From Strix aluco (taxonomy: Eukaryota; Chordata; Aves; Strigiformes; Strigidae): a stretch of 64,000 nucleotides of DNA. A program made the translations under genes and the position numbers. Under the pieces are notes generated by a model. It saw nothing but the letters and a program-made list of their open reading frames with translations, did not search any database and had not been told where the DNA came from. The stretch covers positions 73,612,303 to 73,676,302 of the forward strand of contig NC_133935.1 in NCBI RefSeq assembly GCF_031877795.1. Reading direction: 5' to 3'. Below, in pieces: positions 37,501-49,500 of this stretch (the first letter of the stretch is position 1; every line of letters starts with the position of its first letter).

Positions 37501-40500
37501 CTGTCTGGGCAGCAGGCACCCCAGGAGATGAGAGACTCATGCAGGGAAGCAGCTTTTTGCTGCTATGGGAGCCGTAACATCAGAGCTTGTTTCCACTTAA
37601 AGGGGTTTCCTGTTAGAACTGCAACTGGCAAACCCTGCCCATGAAGATGAAAGTTAGACAGCTTCCCAGAATGGAGTTACATGAGCAGAAAGGAGTTGCT
37701 ACATGTATAAAAGCATCTGTGTTAGAGATTTTGTTATGGGGTTTGAGAATGGGTGTTTGGTTGGGGTTTTTTTAAATTAATGGAGAGTAAGGCTATAGGA
37801 AAGGGAGAGGACACGGGTGCCAATTTAGGGAGCCACAGTTTGCATATCTCTAGGATCAATTTTGAACAATTGCAATGAGATCAGACCAGGATTCCCCAGG
37901 TGTTAAGACCTGTGGGGAGGTGCAGATGACCTCTGATAGCAAAGCAGTCTTCTGCTACTCCTATGAGAGCTGGGAATGCTTATGGAAATTCATTGTAAAG
38001 CCTGTAGGTTTGCAGGGCCTGCAGCACATCCCATTACTGGCTCTAGGCTTCTTGTGCACAAAAGTCCCATCAAACACACTAACCATGATTTTAGGGCTAG
38101 CTGGAAACATGGATTTGAGGACATGTTAAAGAGGTTCAAGCGTATTATCTGTCCATTTTCTTTTCATCTTGGTAGCTGCAGTTTATACATAAATCATCTA
38201 GGCTGTGCTTAGGAAGATCCAAGTTTCAGGACGTCTTCTGGTGGATCACTTTAATTCAATCCAGCTGATGGATGTCATTCTATCTAGACTAGATGAAGGA
38301 AAGCTTGGATTCGTGTGATAGCATAATGCAAGTATTTAAGCTTTCACCACTGCAGGTGGGTCTCGAGTTCAGCATTCACAAAACCAGCATGAGTTGTAGA
38401 TGGTGCTGGGCTTGAGCACAAACTCAAACCCAGGACTTATGAACAGCATAGGCATAGCCAGAGAAAGGGCTGGCTAATCATGGAGATCAGAACAACATCT
38501 GAGGGTGTGATAGGGTTGAGAGTATGTTGCACCCTCTTACTCGCTGGTGCCTGCTGTATGTGCTAGTGCAAACTGCAGAGTTGGGCCCAAAAGCAATGAC
38601 TACTGCTCAAGTAGTGTCCTACTTAGGTGAAAAGCAGCATGTGAATGTAATGTGGTTACTAATACCATAGCTGAGTGTGAGTATTGTGAGGGAAGAGAAG
38701 AGCTGCTGTTCCTCCACCCATCTGATGGATCTGCCCACGCTTTAACCAGCCACTTAATAATTTTTACTATCATCCCTGGTACCTGTCAGAAGGATCCACA
38801 CCATCCAACTCAGGGACAGATATGTAAATGGGTAGTATCTCCTCCAGTAGGTTGTAAAAAGCATCAGTCTCTCTTCCCTAACTTTGCAGAGAACATGGGC
38901 ATTTGCTTTTAGATGTTCACTAACATTTAGGCATGAATTAAATGCCTAAGGCTGTGTCTGTGTAAATGTTTTGGTTCAAAGCTATAGTATTGTTTTGAAG
39001 TGAACTCCCTGATTACCCCCACTTATGGTGTGTAAATTTGGTATGCAAAACAGTTTTAGTGTCTGTGAGTGTCTTCCTTTAAAATCAGACTTAATCAGAA
39101 GCTCAACCCCAACTGCAACACCAAATGTGCTCCAACCCCTGATGAAGATACTAGGATCTGAACCAATGAGCAGGCTGCATAACCACAAAGTCCTCCAGCA
39201 AGTACTGAACATGCACAAGCTACTAGAAGTCTCCTGAAACCACTAAATGCTTCTGCAACATCCTGAATGTGTCTCCTGCTGTACAAAGGACCTGCTGCAT
39301 TTTCAGTTTTCCTTGAAACTGCCAGCCCTCAGTTCCTTGTGACTCTTTTGTTCCTTGTCCGTCACCTAACTCATCCTCTGTCTTGGAAACCTTGACTTTC
39401 TTTACTCTGACTTCTGTTGCTTTCCCCAGTCTTTGCTGCTCTTCTCTATTATTTTCCCTTTCCTACTGTTGGCTTCCGCAATGGTAACACCTATGCAATC
39501 AGCATCCCAGAAATCCAGTGAGTGTGCAACCGGAGGCCCTGGGAAACTGATGTGACCCATTAAATGTGCTTTGAGAGGGCGAGAAATATACCCAGCAGCA
39601 ACATAACCCAGTGTCAGTACTGGGAGGCTGCTAACTGCTGAATGGGGCCTCATTAAATTGAGAAGATGATGGCCTTGCTCTTGAAGATCCAGACAAATTC
39701 CTGGTGTTGGCATGGCTGATGTGTCTTCAATGCAGACAGCTCACATCAGTCTTTGGGTGGGAGCGGACTGTGCAGCCTGTTCAGCACCAGGAGAAGAGTT
39801 TGGAGGGTCATGCTTCTGGCACTGCTTTGGGTCCCCTGGACTCCACCCTGGACTCCACTGTACCTTGATGTGCAAGGACACATCAAGGGACATGTCTTTG
39901 ATGGTCTTTCCCACCCTGTCTGGAATCAGGGGAACAGCATCAATGGACCAGCTTCCAGCCCCAGGTATATGCTGGGTGACCAGCTCCAGTGCTGTACATC
40001 TGTGTCTAACCTCTGGAGTCACCCCTTCCCAGTTTCTGCAGGGTGAGCCCATCACTCAGAAAATAACTATTTCCTCCAGGTCTATGTATCAGAGCATGTC
40101 TTCTGGATGCATGAACACACAGGGATCTCAATACAAGTTTAGATCAAGCAAAGTAAGTCCCACAGCTTCAACTAAAAGGAATCTCAAATTGTACAAGGGT
40201 GTATTAACAGACTGTGTAGCTATGGGACCCAGCAGACCACAGAAATGTGCAAAAACAAGACAAAATAGTTCAAGGGAAGCTACTGAGAGACAGGGGTAAA
40301 GACAAGAAACCTGGCTCTACCCTCTGGCTTACTTGTTTATAAGGACTGAATTATTTCCTGAATGCATGGCTGCTTTTTGGCAAGGATGCCTGGGAAGAGC
40401 TTTTTGAAAATGGGTTTGAATTTGGACCTGGGGTATGAGGGAGGGGCTGACCCAGGCATCCAGGGCAGCCATAAGGGAGGGAATGGGTTGGAACCAGCTC

Positions 40501-41263
40501 ATGGGCTTGTCCCCAGGCTGGAGAAGTGGATGGACATTTGGCCACTCCCTTCAGTGAAAGGCAGGCTGACACCTTTCATACCACCAGGAAGGACATTGCT
40601 GAGTTTTCCAGTCCTTGGTTGCCCTGTTGGCTTTGCTGTAGTGACCACAGCACCATTCTGTCACCCATTCACCCCTTGATATTTCAGCCTTCTCTTTGCT
40701 CCTTCACAATTCCCCTTTCTGGTGAGGTGGACTCCAAAATGGTGGAGGAGGTGATAAATGCAAATTATCTCACAAAGTGGCTGAAGGCAGGAGCTTTCCC
40801 TTTGCCTTTCGAAATCCCACAGAACTGATACCAGGGCTGTGTCCCAGACAGAATATATGTCCCCATAAAACTGTGCTCACCAGCTCTCACTACTATTGAA
40901 ACCACCGGTATGTTAAAACACTTTGTTACCAGTGGCAACCATTTTCTGCTAGTCTAATTTCTGTCCTTTCAAAGAGTGGGAAGGGGTAAAGTAGCATTTC
41001 TTGTTTGCTTAGGAAGCTCCAGTGTCCTTTACATTCCTGCATGGGTCAGTCCCCCCTCTGCCGCTTTTGCAGACCACAGTCATGGCCAGATTTATCAGCT
41101 CAGCTGCCCCTGGTGCAGAGGGTTTTCTGGATACCTGCCATAACCCAGTCTTTCCCCACGCTGGTACCTGCGAGCACAGCATTGCTCCCAGCCTGTCCAA
41201 GCATGTAGTGTGAGACCCATCTGCCTTCTGTTAACTGGCCACTCAGCCACTCATTTTCCCCTG
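31537..41263. other. Long unique intergenic block, no gene recognised
   Basis: Nearly 10 kb of AT-rich single-copy sequence. A possible 57-bp CR1 tail remnant (minus) lies at about 35540-35596 (CATAGAATAATTCATGTTGG). A (TG)n tract lies at 33807-33827. An AATAAA with T/G-rich sequence after it lies at 33224-33229. The open frames of up to 195 codons (39712-40299) have no domain resemblance and compete with antisense frames. Confidence 0.45.
34725..34757. repeat. 33-bp perfectly alternating pyrimidine-purine tract
   Basis: An uninterrupted alternation passes from TG repeats through TATATATA to CACACATGCGCGTGCAC. It includes a CGCG core, giving a classic Z-DNA-prone sequence. Confidence 0.8.
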
Positions 41264-41855
41264 TGTCCTGGTTTCGGCTGGGATAGAGAACATTTTTCTT
41301 CTTAATAGCTAGAAGAGTGCTGTGTTTTGGATTCCGTATGGGATTTGGTATGAGAAGAATGTTGATAATACACTGATGTTTTTAGTTGTTGCTAAGAAAT
41401 CAAGGACTTTTCAACTTCCCATGTCCTGCTAGTCTGCAGGTGTACAAGAAGGTGAGGGAGCAGAGCCAGAGAAATGGACCCAAATTGACCAATGGAATAT
41501 TCCATATCATGTAACATCATGCTCAATATAGAGATGAGGGTTGGCCAGGAAACTCGCTGTCTAGCTTTCTGGATTGCAGTTTTGGGATCTTCTCTTCTCT
41601 GCGATTGCTAGTCAGGAACAGGCTGGACATTGGTTGGCAGGTGGTGAGCAACTGCACTGTGCATTACTCATTTGTATTTTCTATCATTACTATTATTTAT
41701 TTTTTTTAAATTATTTCAATTATTAAATTGTTTTTATCTCAACATACAAGTTCCTTACCTTTATTCCTCCAATTCTCTTCCCCATCCCCCAGGCAGGGGA
41801 GGGTGAGCAAGTAGGTGCGTGGTGTTTGGCTGCTGGATGGGTTTAAACCACAACA
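41264..41855 (+). mobile_element. ERV solo LTR (family B, copy 2)
   Basis: Same family and orientation as 20145-20697: it begins TGTCCTGGTTTCGGCTGGG and ends TTTAAACCACAACA. The poly(A) signal ATTAAA lies at 41722-41727. It differs from copy 1 by many substitutions and small indels, and the flanking pentamers (CCCTG before, CTTCT after) do not match. The target-site duplication has therefore decayed or been lost, and this copy is probably older. No internal retroviral sequence adjoins it. Confidence 0.88.
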
Positions 41856-42117
41856 CTTCTGCAGAATTATTTTGTCCAGCTCAGAGATAAAAATAACTCA
41901 CAGTTTTCTAAGGACAGATCCTAGAGATATGTTCTCAAGAGAAAAGCACTGAGCAGCAGAACAAATAAACCAAAAGAGTACAATTCTGTGATAAACGGAT
42001 TACCTTTGAACGGATTACCTATATGGTCTGAGAATAAAATTACCAGAAATGGCAACAAGTATTGTTTTTCCAGTCTGTCTTGTTTTTCGGTTGTTGTTCC
42101 ACCTCTTGCAGAACAGG

Positions 42118-43575
42118 CAAATCACAGAATCACAGAATCATCAAGGTTGGAAAAGACCTTGAAGATCACCTAGTCCAACCATTAACCTAACACTGACAGT
42201 TCCCAACTACACCATATCCCTCAGCGCTATGTCAACTCGACTCTTAAACACCTCCAGGGATGGGGACTCCACCGCTGCCCTGGGCAGCCCATTCCAACGC
42301 CTAACAACCCGTTCTGTAAAGAAATGCTTCCTAATATCCAGTCTAAACCTTCCCTGGCACAACTTGAGGCCATTACCTCTTGTCCTATCGCTTGTTACTT
42401 GGTTAAAGAGACTCATCCCCAGCTCTCTGCAACCTCCTTTCAGGTAGTTGTAGAGGGCGATGAGGTCTCCCCTCAGCCTCCTCTTCTCCAGACTAAACAA
42501 CCCCAGTTCCCTCAGCCGCTCCTCGTACGACATGTGCTCCAGACCCTTCACCAGCTTCGTTGCCCTTCTCTGGACACGCTTGAGTAATTCAATGTCCTTT
42601 TTGTAGTGAGGGGCCCAAAACTGAACACAGTAATCGAGGTGCGGCCTCACCAGTGCCGAGTACAGGGGTAAGATCCTTTCCCTGTCCCTGCTGGCCACGC
42701 TATTTCTGATACAGGCCAGGATACCATTGGCCTTCTTGGCCACCTGGGCACACTGCTGGCTCCTGTTCATCCAGCTGTCAATCAACACCCCCAGGTCCCT
42801 CTCTGACTGGCAGCTCTCCAGCCACTCCTCCCCAAGCCTGTAGTGCTGCTGGGGGTTGTTGTGGCCCAAGTGCAGCACCCGGCATTTGGCCTTATTGAAA
42901 CTCCTACAGTTGGCCTTAACCCATCGCTCCAGCCTGTCCAGATCTCTCTGCAGAGCCTCCCTACCCTCGAGCAGATCAACACTCCCACCCAACTTGGTGT
43001 CATCTGCAAACTTACTGAGGGTGCACTCGATCCCCTCATCTAGATCATCAATAAAGATGTTAAAGAGGAGTGGCCCCAAAACTGAGCCCTGGGGGGCACC
43101 ACTCGTGACCGGCTGACAACTGGATTTAACTCCATTCACCACAACTCTCTGGGCCCGGCCATCCAGACAGTTTTTTACCCAGCAAAGTGTGTGCCCATCC
43201 AAGCCATGAGCAGCCAGTTTTGCCAGGAGAATGCTGTGGGAAATGGTGTCAAAGGCCTTACTAAAGTCAAGGTAGACAACATCCACAGCCTTTCCCTCAT
43301 CCAATAAGCAGGTCGCCCTGTCGTAGAAGGAGATCAGGTTTGTCAAGCAGGACCTGCCCTTCATAAGCCCATGCTGACTGGGCCTGATCATCTGGTTGTC
43401 CTGCATGTGCTGTGTGATGGTACTCAGGATGAGCTGCTCCATCAGCTTCCCGAGCACTGAAGTCAAGCTGACAGGCCTGTAATTTCCTGGATCATCCTTC
43501 TGACCTTTCTTATATATGGGCGTCACACTGGCAAATGTTGCCCCAGGACTCATATCCCACAGGGCTTGCATCCAT
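42118..43575 (-). mobile_element. Young CR1 LINE, 5'-truncated, ORF2 C-terminal half open
   Basis: A minus-strand CR1 about 1.46 kb long. Its 3' terminus at 42118-42141 shows repeated ATCACAGA/ATCACAGAATC octamers. The 3' UTR precedes an uninterrupted ORF2 segment (42207-43571). The C-terminal 200 residues are almost the same as those of the copy at 1-706. It is truncated upstream of the polymerase fingers, so it lacks the endonuclease domain and ORF1 and cannot mobilise itself. It is the best-preserved CR1 in the window. Confidence 0.95.
42207..43571 (-). CDS. CR1 ORF2 fragment: reverse transcriptase domain and C-terminus (454 aa)
   Basis: An open frame covers the reverse transcriptase of a CR1 LINE. 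It shows an N-terminal [19 protein letters not shown] block (about residues 20-38) and motif [10 protein letters not shown] (100-108, catalytic Asp 102). Motif [21 protein letters not shown] follows (157-176), then motif [10 protein letters not shown] with the Asp pair at 190-191. The thumb-like region and the conserved CR1 C-terminal domain end at a TAG. In the intact element the enzyme performs target-primed reverse transcription. The ATG is internal to ORF2 and probably not a real start; the upstream endonuclease domain is absent. All catalytic residues visible here look intact, which is unusual for an avian CR1 copy. Host expression is not implied. Confidence 0.9.
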   Translation of the reverse strand: MQALWDMSPGATFASVTPIYKKGQKDDPGNYRPVSLTSVLGKLMEQLILSTITQHMQDNQMIRPSQHGLMKGRSCLTNLISFYDRATCLLDEGKAVDVVYLDFSKAFDTISHSILLAKLAAHGLDGHTLCWVKNCLDGRAQRVVVNGVKSSCQPVTSGAPQGSVLGPLLFNIFIDDLDEGIECTLSKFADDTKLGGSVDLLEGREALQRDLDRLERWVKANCRSFNKAKCRVLHLGHNNPQQHYRLGEEWLESCQSERDLGVLIDSWMNRSQQCAQVAKKANGILACIRNSVASRDRERILPLYSALVRPHLDYCVQFWAPHYKKDIELLKRVQRRATKLVKGLEHMSYEERLRELGLFSLEKRRLRGDLIALYNYLKGGCRELGMSLFNQVTSDRTRGNGLKLCQGRFRLDIRKHFFTERVVRRWNGLPRAAVESPSLEVFKSRVDIALRDMV

Positions 43576-46500
43576 AAAGCACTGGGTATAGTGTATCTTG
43601 TGAGAAAGTTTTGGGCAGTTTATAGGTCACAGACCAAAAAGACCAAAACCCACTGTCTAAGGTGATATGATTGCTGCTGGGAGGCTGTGTTATGAGGACA
43701 TTATATTGCTCGTATCTGGCTTCCCAGGGATTTTTTAGTTCTTGCCTCCCTTAGTCTGCTTCTACAAGAAAAATGGAGCCATGTTGCTTAGTCATAGTTT
43801 CTAATAATTCAGACGATTTAAAGATAGCGGTTGGAATACATTGGGTTTCTGAGCACTGCTGGAGAGCCTTATAACTAAAGCAGGACTTAAAACATTGAAG
43901 TGACATAGCTCCCATTTCACGTTGATATGTATTAAAACCAAGTGTGAAAACTGAGGCACACTGACAGATCAACATTTTAAAGCTTGAGCTTATAACATTA
44001 CTGTGAGCTATGGATATGCTAAGTTTAATTGTCAGAATTTTACACTCATACATGAACATTTTGGTCTCTGGAAATTAACCTTTGTCCATCTCGGTGTTGT
44101 GCAGAAGATGTGAAGTTTTGCTACAGAAATCCTGAGACATCCCAGAGGCAGCTGGGTGAGATGCTCAGAGGTTTGTCTGGCTCCTCCACTGCCATGTGCC
44201 TCTGCTGCCTGCCCCTAGCCAGAGAGGTGCTGGTTGCAGCGTGCATGAAGGGTTTTTCCTTCTGAACTTGGCCAAACTTGCTCCCACCATAGTCTTGGAG
44301 GATGACATGAGGCACCCCAGAGCATGGGTGCATGGCTTTCTAGGACACATTGCTTCTTAACACAGAGTATGCTTAAATGTTTTTCATCTTCCCTGACTTT
44401 GCTTCCAGCATCAGCTGAGGTCATGGCATATAGTTTCAAGATTGGAAGCAAAGTTATTGAGTAAATCCAAGTCTAAGTGCCAAACCTGTATATCCTTAAC
44501 AACCAGGGACATTTTTAGTGACTTGATATCTCTCACCTGGGACCCTGTCTTCTGTCCTAGCTGGAGGATGCAGTTCAAGCATTGCTATGCTTGCTGCATA
44601 GCTCCCTCAGAACTAAGTTTAAAGTTGGATTAATGGATTGATGCTCAGCACCTCTGTCCTCTTCCCAGGTCCTTCTGTGATGTGGTCACTCCAAAGCATC
44701 TCTCTGTTGAAACTGCCAATTCCAGTCCCCTTTGGTTTTACCTTAAATCTGATCCCTTGATTATTACCGCAAACTAACCAGTTTATAATGTGGTGACCAA
44801 GCATCCCCAGAGCAACAGTTTTTCTTCCTATCCTACAAACTTTTTCTGGGCTGTTGTTTTATCTGGGGTTTTAGAAACAGAAATTAGGATACATATTTTC
44901 TTCTTGCCTGCCCCTCTCAGAACATGGTCATGGGACTCTACTGTGACAGCCAGACAGTGGTAGATAGAGTGCAGAATACAACACAGACAGCATGTCCCAC
45001 GTCCTCTTCCTTTTATTCTAAAAGCCTGTCCCTTAATGTATACCAGTTTTGGCCTTTTCCATTTCACTCTGTGCAAATACAGTTTTTATGAGCCCTATCT
45101 CCATAGGTTTGGAAAGAGAAAAACAGAAGTAGCCTGTGGGGCTGTCCTCTTTCTTGGTGTGCATATGTCTCATAAGTTCCTCAGTTGCCAGACTCCTTCC
45201 AGCCCAGGCAGCACTGGTATTTGTTCAGGAGGTTTTCTGGGTGTTACCACACTCCTAAGGACTGTTCTTCAAAAGATGTATCACTGAATGATTCATTGCT
45301 TTTGCATCCTCCTTAGCTGTCGGTCTGTAGTTACCCAGCTTTCTACATGCTTACATTGTGCTTTTTAAATGCCTTTTCCTTTTCCACACTCGTGATGAAT
45401 TTAGGGGCTCTCAGTGTGATGCATTGCCTTCTGTCTGCACAGAAATGTCAGTGTGACATCCACGGGTGGCATTGGCTCAGGAAGGAGGCATGAGATGTTC
45501 ACCTGATATGAGTGCTCATTGTGTCTCTCTGAGCTAAACATGGGGAAGCCGCTGTGGTCACTGCATAAGCTCTGGGGCTTGGGGGCATTGCAAGGAGATG
45601 GAGAGGAAGGTTTCATGGCTATGACAGTGCTTTCCCATAATTTATTACCAAAAGACTTGACTACACATCTCAGCCAGTTTGAACAAAATAGAGTCATGAT
45701 GGGTTGATGCACTCATGACGTCAGAGAGCACAACTGTTCTTTTCTGTCTCAATTCACAGTCCTTGTCTGTCCCCACAGTCTGACCCCTGCCGCTTGCTGA
45801 TGTACAACTCCCTCCGTCCAAGGCCAAATTCCTCAGCACCAGAGATAAGGTGTCCTTGGTCGCTGGCCCTTGCCTATGTAATGCCTTACTGGGAAGCCAT
45901 TACTAGAGATGACAGAGCCAAATCTGCCCTTCAAGAATATGTTTTTGGATGCAATAATCTGGAACAAAGGGAAAAAAAATCCACAGGAAAAGAACCACAA
46001 CAGTATAGCATCTGCCAGCACTCAGAGTGGTGAAAAGCAGGCTCCAGCGATGATAATCCTATGAGACAGTATTGTATTTGGCACTCAGACACTTGTGTGA
46101 TCTGTGTTTCGGGAATCCCTTAGCAAGATGGGGAAAGAGTTTCCAACCTAAAAGAAAAAAAATAGCAGAAACTAGGAATGAAAACCCACCTTGTTTAATT
46201 TATGGTGTGTCCATGTTTATATCCTCCATAAATCTGGGAGAAGAAGGGGCAGTCATCACTCTCCCACTCACCCTTAATCTACAGTGTTCCTTCTCTTCAG
46301 GCTTGAAGTTCCAGAGAAAGATGATTTGTCTTCACAATTTATGTTTGGTTTTGTTGTTGGGAGAATTCTGTTTTCTTAACTTCAGGAAAAATGAATCATT
46401 GTGCAGTGGGAGGCTTGGACACGAGACTGAACAAGAATCAGTGTCTTGTTTTTGTGAACTGGAGAGTACAAACCCCAACACCTTTTAGTAAATATTTGTT

Positions 46501-49500
46501 AACAAAGCTTTTCACAGTCTTTTGCTGTAGTTGAAACACTAATATTCCATATCGCCTAAATGTATTTTAGGAGCTTGTCAAGATTTTATTTTGTAAGTAT
46601 ACGATCATCTCCAATCTAACCATATATCTTCTTCCATTTGCTATTTTAATATTCTGATATTTTAATTATAAAGCGTTCAAAATAGGATAAAAGCCGACTC
46701 TAAAAATCTTTAAAATTATGTTTGAAAAGGTAGCAATATGTCATATACTCAAAGCCTAAAAAACTTCAGTATACATTTCACATATCAGCACACAAACAAA
46801 ACACATTGTAGTACCCTTATTATGTGTGAAATGTTTTGACTCAAATAGCTGGTGGTGAATGGAGATAGATATGTATTTGTGTGTGTGTCTATATATAAAG
46901 TCAAATTTGATATGTGGTGACTGTAGCACCTCTTTAATTGAATATCATTCAATTACAAGTCATGGTGCACCTACTTTCTGAAAATAGCATACTGTTTTCA
47001 CTACAAATGGGGAAAAAGAATTGAATTTTAGATTTTTTATACAATTGGCAAAATGTTATGCATTGCCATTTTCACTCTTCGTTCTCTATCAGAACGTAAT
47101 GAATAAATCTCTTACTTTCTTATATAATTAGAGGAACATTCTTATATAAAGAAAATGAGATTCTGAAATTCCTGAAGTTTGCAAGGAGTCCGGAAGGCAG
47201 ACACAGGATTTTGTAAACATGCTGTACTGACTTTAAAAAGTGATACATTTCAATTTGTGTGTGCCCATTGAAATCCATGCATAACCTTGCTATGGCAACA
47301 GCATTGCTGGAGAGAATTAACATAGAGATAGACTTGGTATTACTTTATGTCTTGTTTCAGACTGCTCAAATAACAATAGCAACAGAATGGAAGTGCCCTT
47401 TGTGCCAAGAACAATAAAGTGGATGCACAGAGTCTGAGAATTCTTGGCAACAAATACCTCACACAAATTAGGCTCTAATATGAGGTATTTTTAGATTTGG
47501 ATTCCTTTCATTGGATGTGCAAAGGATAAGACTCCTTGGAGCAAGTCCCTAGTGCTCTTTTCCCCTTTCTGGAAAAGAGTGCAATTTTTGAAAGTAGGGT
47601 CTGTATTTCATTCCAGGAGAAATTCTTATTCATTTTAGTAAAAAATGTTGGTGTTTTGGGTTTTTTTGGTTTTTTTTTTTTTTTTTTTCAGCACAGAAAT
47701 TCAAAACTCAAATTGTGATATACCAACAAACTCCAAAATGTGGTGAGGGACTGGTGAGATAGAAGACGTCCCTTGAAGTCTCCTGAGGAACTGCAGTTAT
47801 CCAAGGAAATCATGGTGTTCAGCGTTTTCGATGAACTACAGAGCATTTTCAACGAGCAAGTCTGTGTGGGTGGACATCATGTTGCTACCTCTGATAACAC
47901 CATCTTGTACCTCAAAATATTTTTTCACAGTGTAGAACCAAGAGTTCTATTATTACGTGAGACTAAATTTTCATTAAAAGAGGCAGGAAAAAAGTGCATG
48001 CATAACCATTACAACTGTATGTGTATGTGCATGTGAATTCCAACCTCTTAAAAAAGAGGGCAATTCTAACGTTTGTTTGTTTTAAAGTCTTATGGTTAGA
48101 TCAAGCGCAAGATTTTCAGGTTCTGGGGGGTTTTTTTGCATGCATCTTGTGCTTCTCCTCCTTAAGAAAATTGATTCTAGACACAATTACCACAAGGTAA
48201 GAGCTAGACTCGAGCATGCTTTTGCAAGGATTTAGTAGTCTTCGTTTTCTAATTCTTATCTTAACCACAACACAGCCATGGTTCCTGGGTAAGAAGGAGG
48301 ATGATTTTGGTCCTGCTCTGCACGGCACTCTGTTCTTCTCCCAGTAAAATCAGTGATAAAAATCCCTCTGAATTCAGTGGAAGCAGGGTTGAGTCAGCGC
48401 CTGGTAACAAAGGCAGTATTGTTTGGCATTGCGGGGGTCTGGATGCTGGTGATGCCTTTCGTCTTTGTGCTCGCTTCCTGTGGCTCATTAGGGCTGTGGC
48501 TTTTGGTTTTTCAGCTCCGGAGTGTATGTTTGCTGTTGGGCGTCAGCGATGTTTTGTGGGCTCTGGTGCCTACTGCATGCACTACAAGGCAGATGTTCCA
48601 GCGATCCTTTCAAATGCGACATCTATTGCAGGGGCGTAGGGTCTCTCCTCCTAGTTTAAAAGCACGAAATCTAAGATTGGGTTTGCATTTCACTCTAATT
48701 AGATTTGCAAGATTTGTTGATTATTTTTGCCTGTATTTTCTTTAATGCCAGCAATAAAAGGTAACTTAAACCCCAAGAGGCTGCCTTAAGTACCTGCGTT
48801 GCTCTTGTCTGTCTTGATCAGCATTGCATTTCCTTCATGCAGGATGTTAGCAGGCTTGATTTCGTATGCTGAAGTGGTAGTAAAATAGCATAAGTAGAGG
48901 CTGAAAAATTGGGAATTATGGGAGGTATTAAGACCTTAGTCTTGTAAGAGGTCCCTGGAGGAGCACTGATCTGTCATTCCAAAGACCAGATAAAAGCACT
49001 AACACCCTGGTTAAGCAGGTGCAAGCAAGTCACAGAGAATATTCAGGCAACTGAAGCGGAGAGGGGGAACAGTCAGTGTCAAGAGGATAGTGGGTATTTT
49101 TTGTAAGCACATACTTAAGATTTCAAAATGTATATTTTAAAATTTTTATATGCAATGATACCTATTTTGCAGGATAAAATATTAAAATTAATTACTGCTT
49201 ATTTTCATTCTTTATAATTAGTGTAAGTGTTAGAGAGATATATTTGTTCCAAATTAGATTTTATTCTCCTGCTCAAGTACATGTTTAGATTCATTCTACC
49301 CAAAGTGGATGAACTATTTTGGTTTCATGAAGCAATCTGGTCAAATTTCCCAACTGGGCATTTTGAAAAGAGGCATCTGAAACATCAGATATGCTAGTCA
49401 TCCCTCAATGAAGAGACCATTCCCCTACAGGGAAATCTGCATTCATTGTTGTTCATTCCACATTTCAAAAGCACTTCAGCTATAAATTACAAAGATATAG

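Noticed and set aside
39712-40299. 195-codon + strand frame
   Set aside because: It is Ser/Thr-rich with no domains, antisense frames are also open, and there is no CpG island, promoter or splice context.
41994-42020. AACGGATTACCT repeated twice with a 15-bp period
   Set aside because: A minor local duplication with no other structure; nothing suggests function or an array.
47670-47688. T19 run as the poly(A) tail of a minus-strand processed pseudogene
   Set aside because: No coding resemblance was found to the right of the run, no target-site duplication was apparent, and A-tailed retroposition is rare in birds because CR1 does not use poly(A).
48301-48745. Two overlapping 112- and 130-codon frames with hydrophobic segments
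   Set aside because: Different frames of the same stretch are open simultaneously and neither resembles a known membrane protein; treated as chance.
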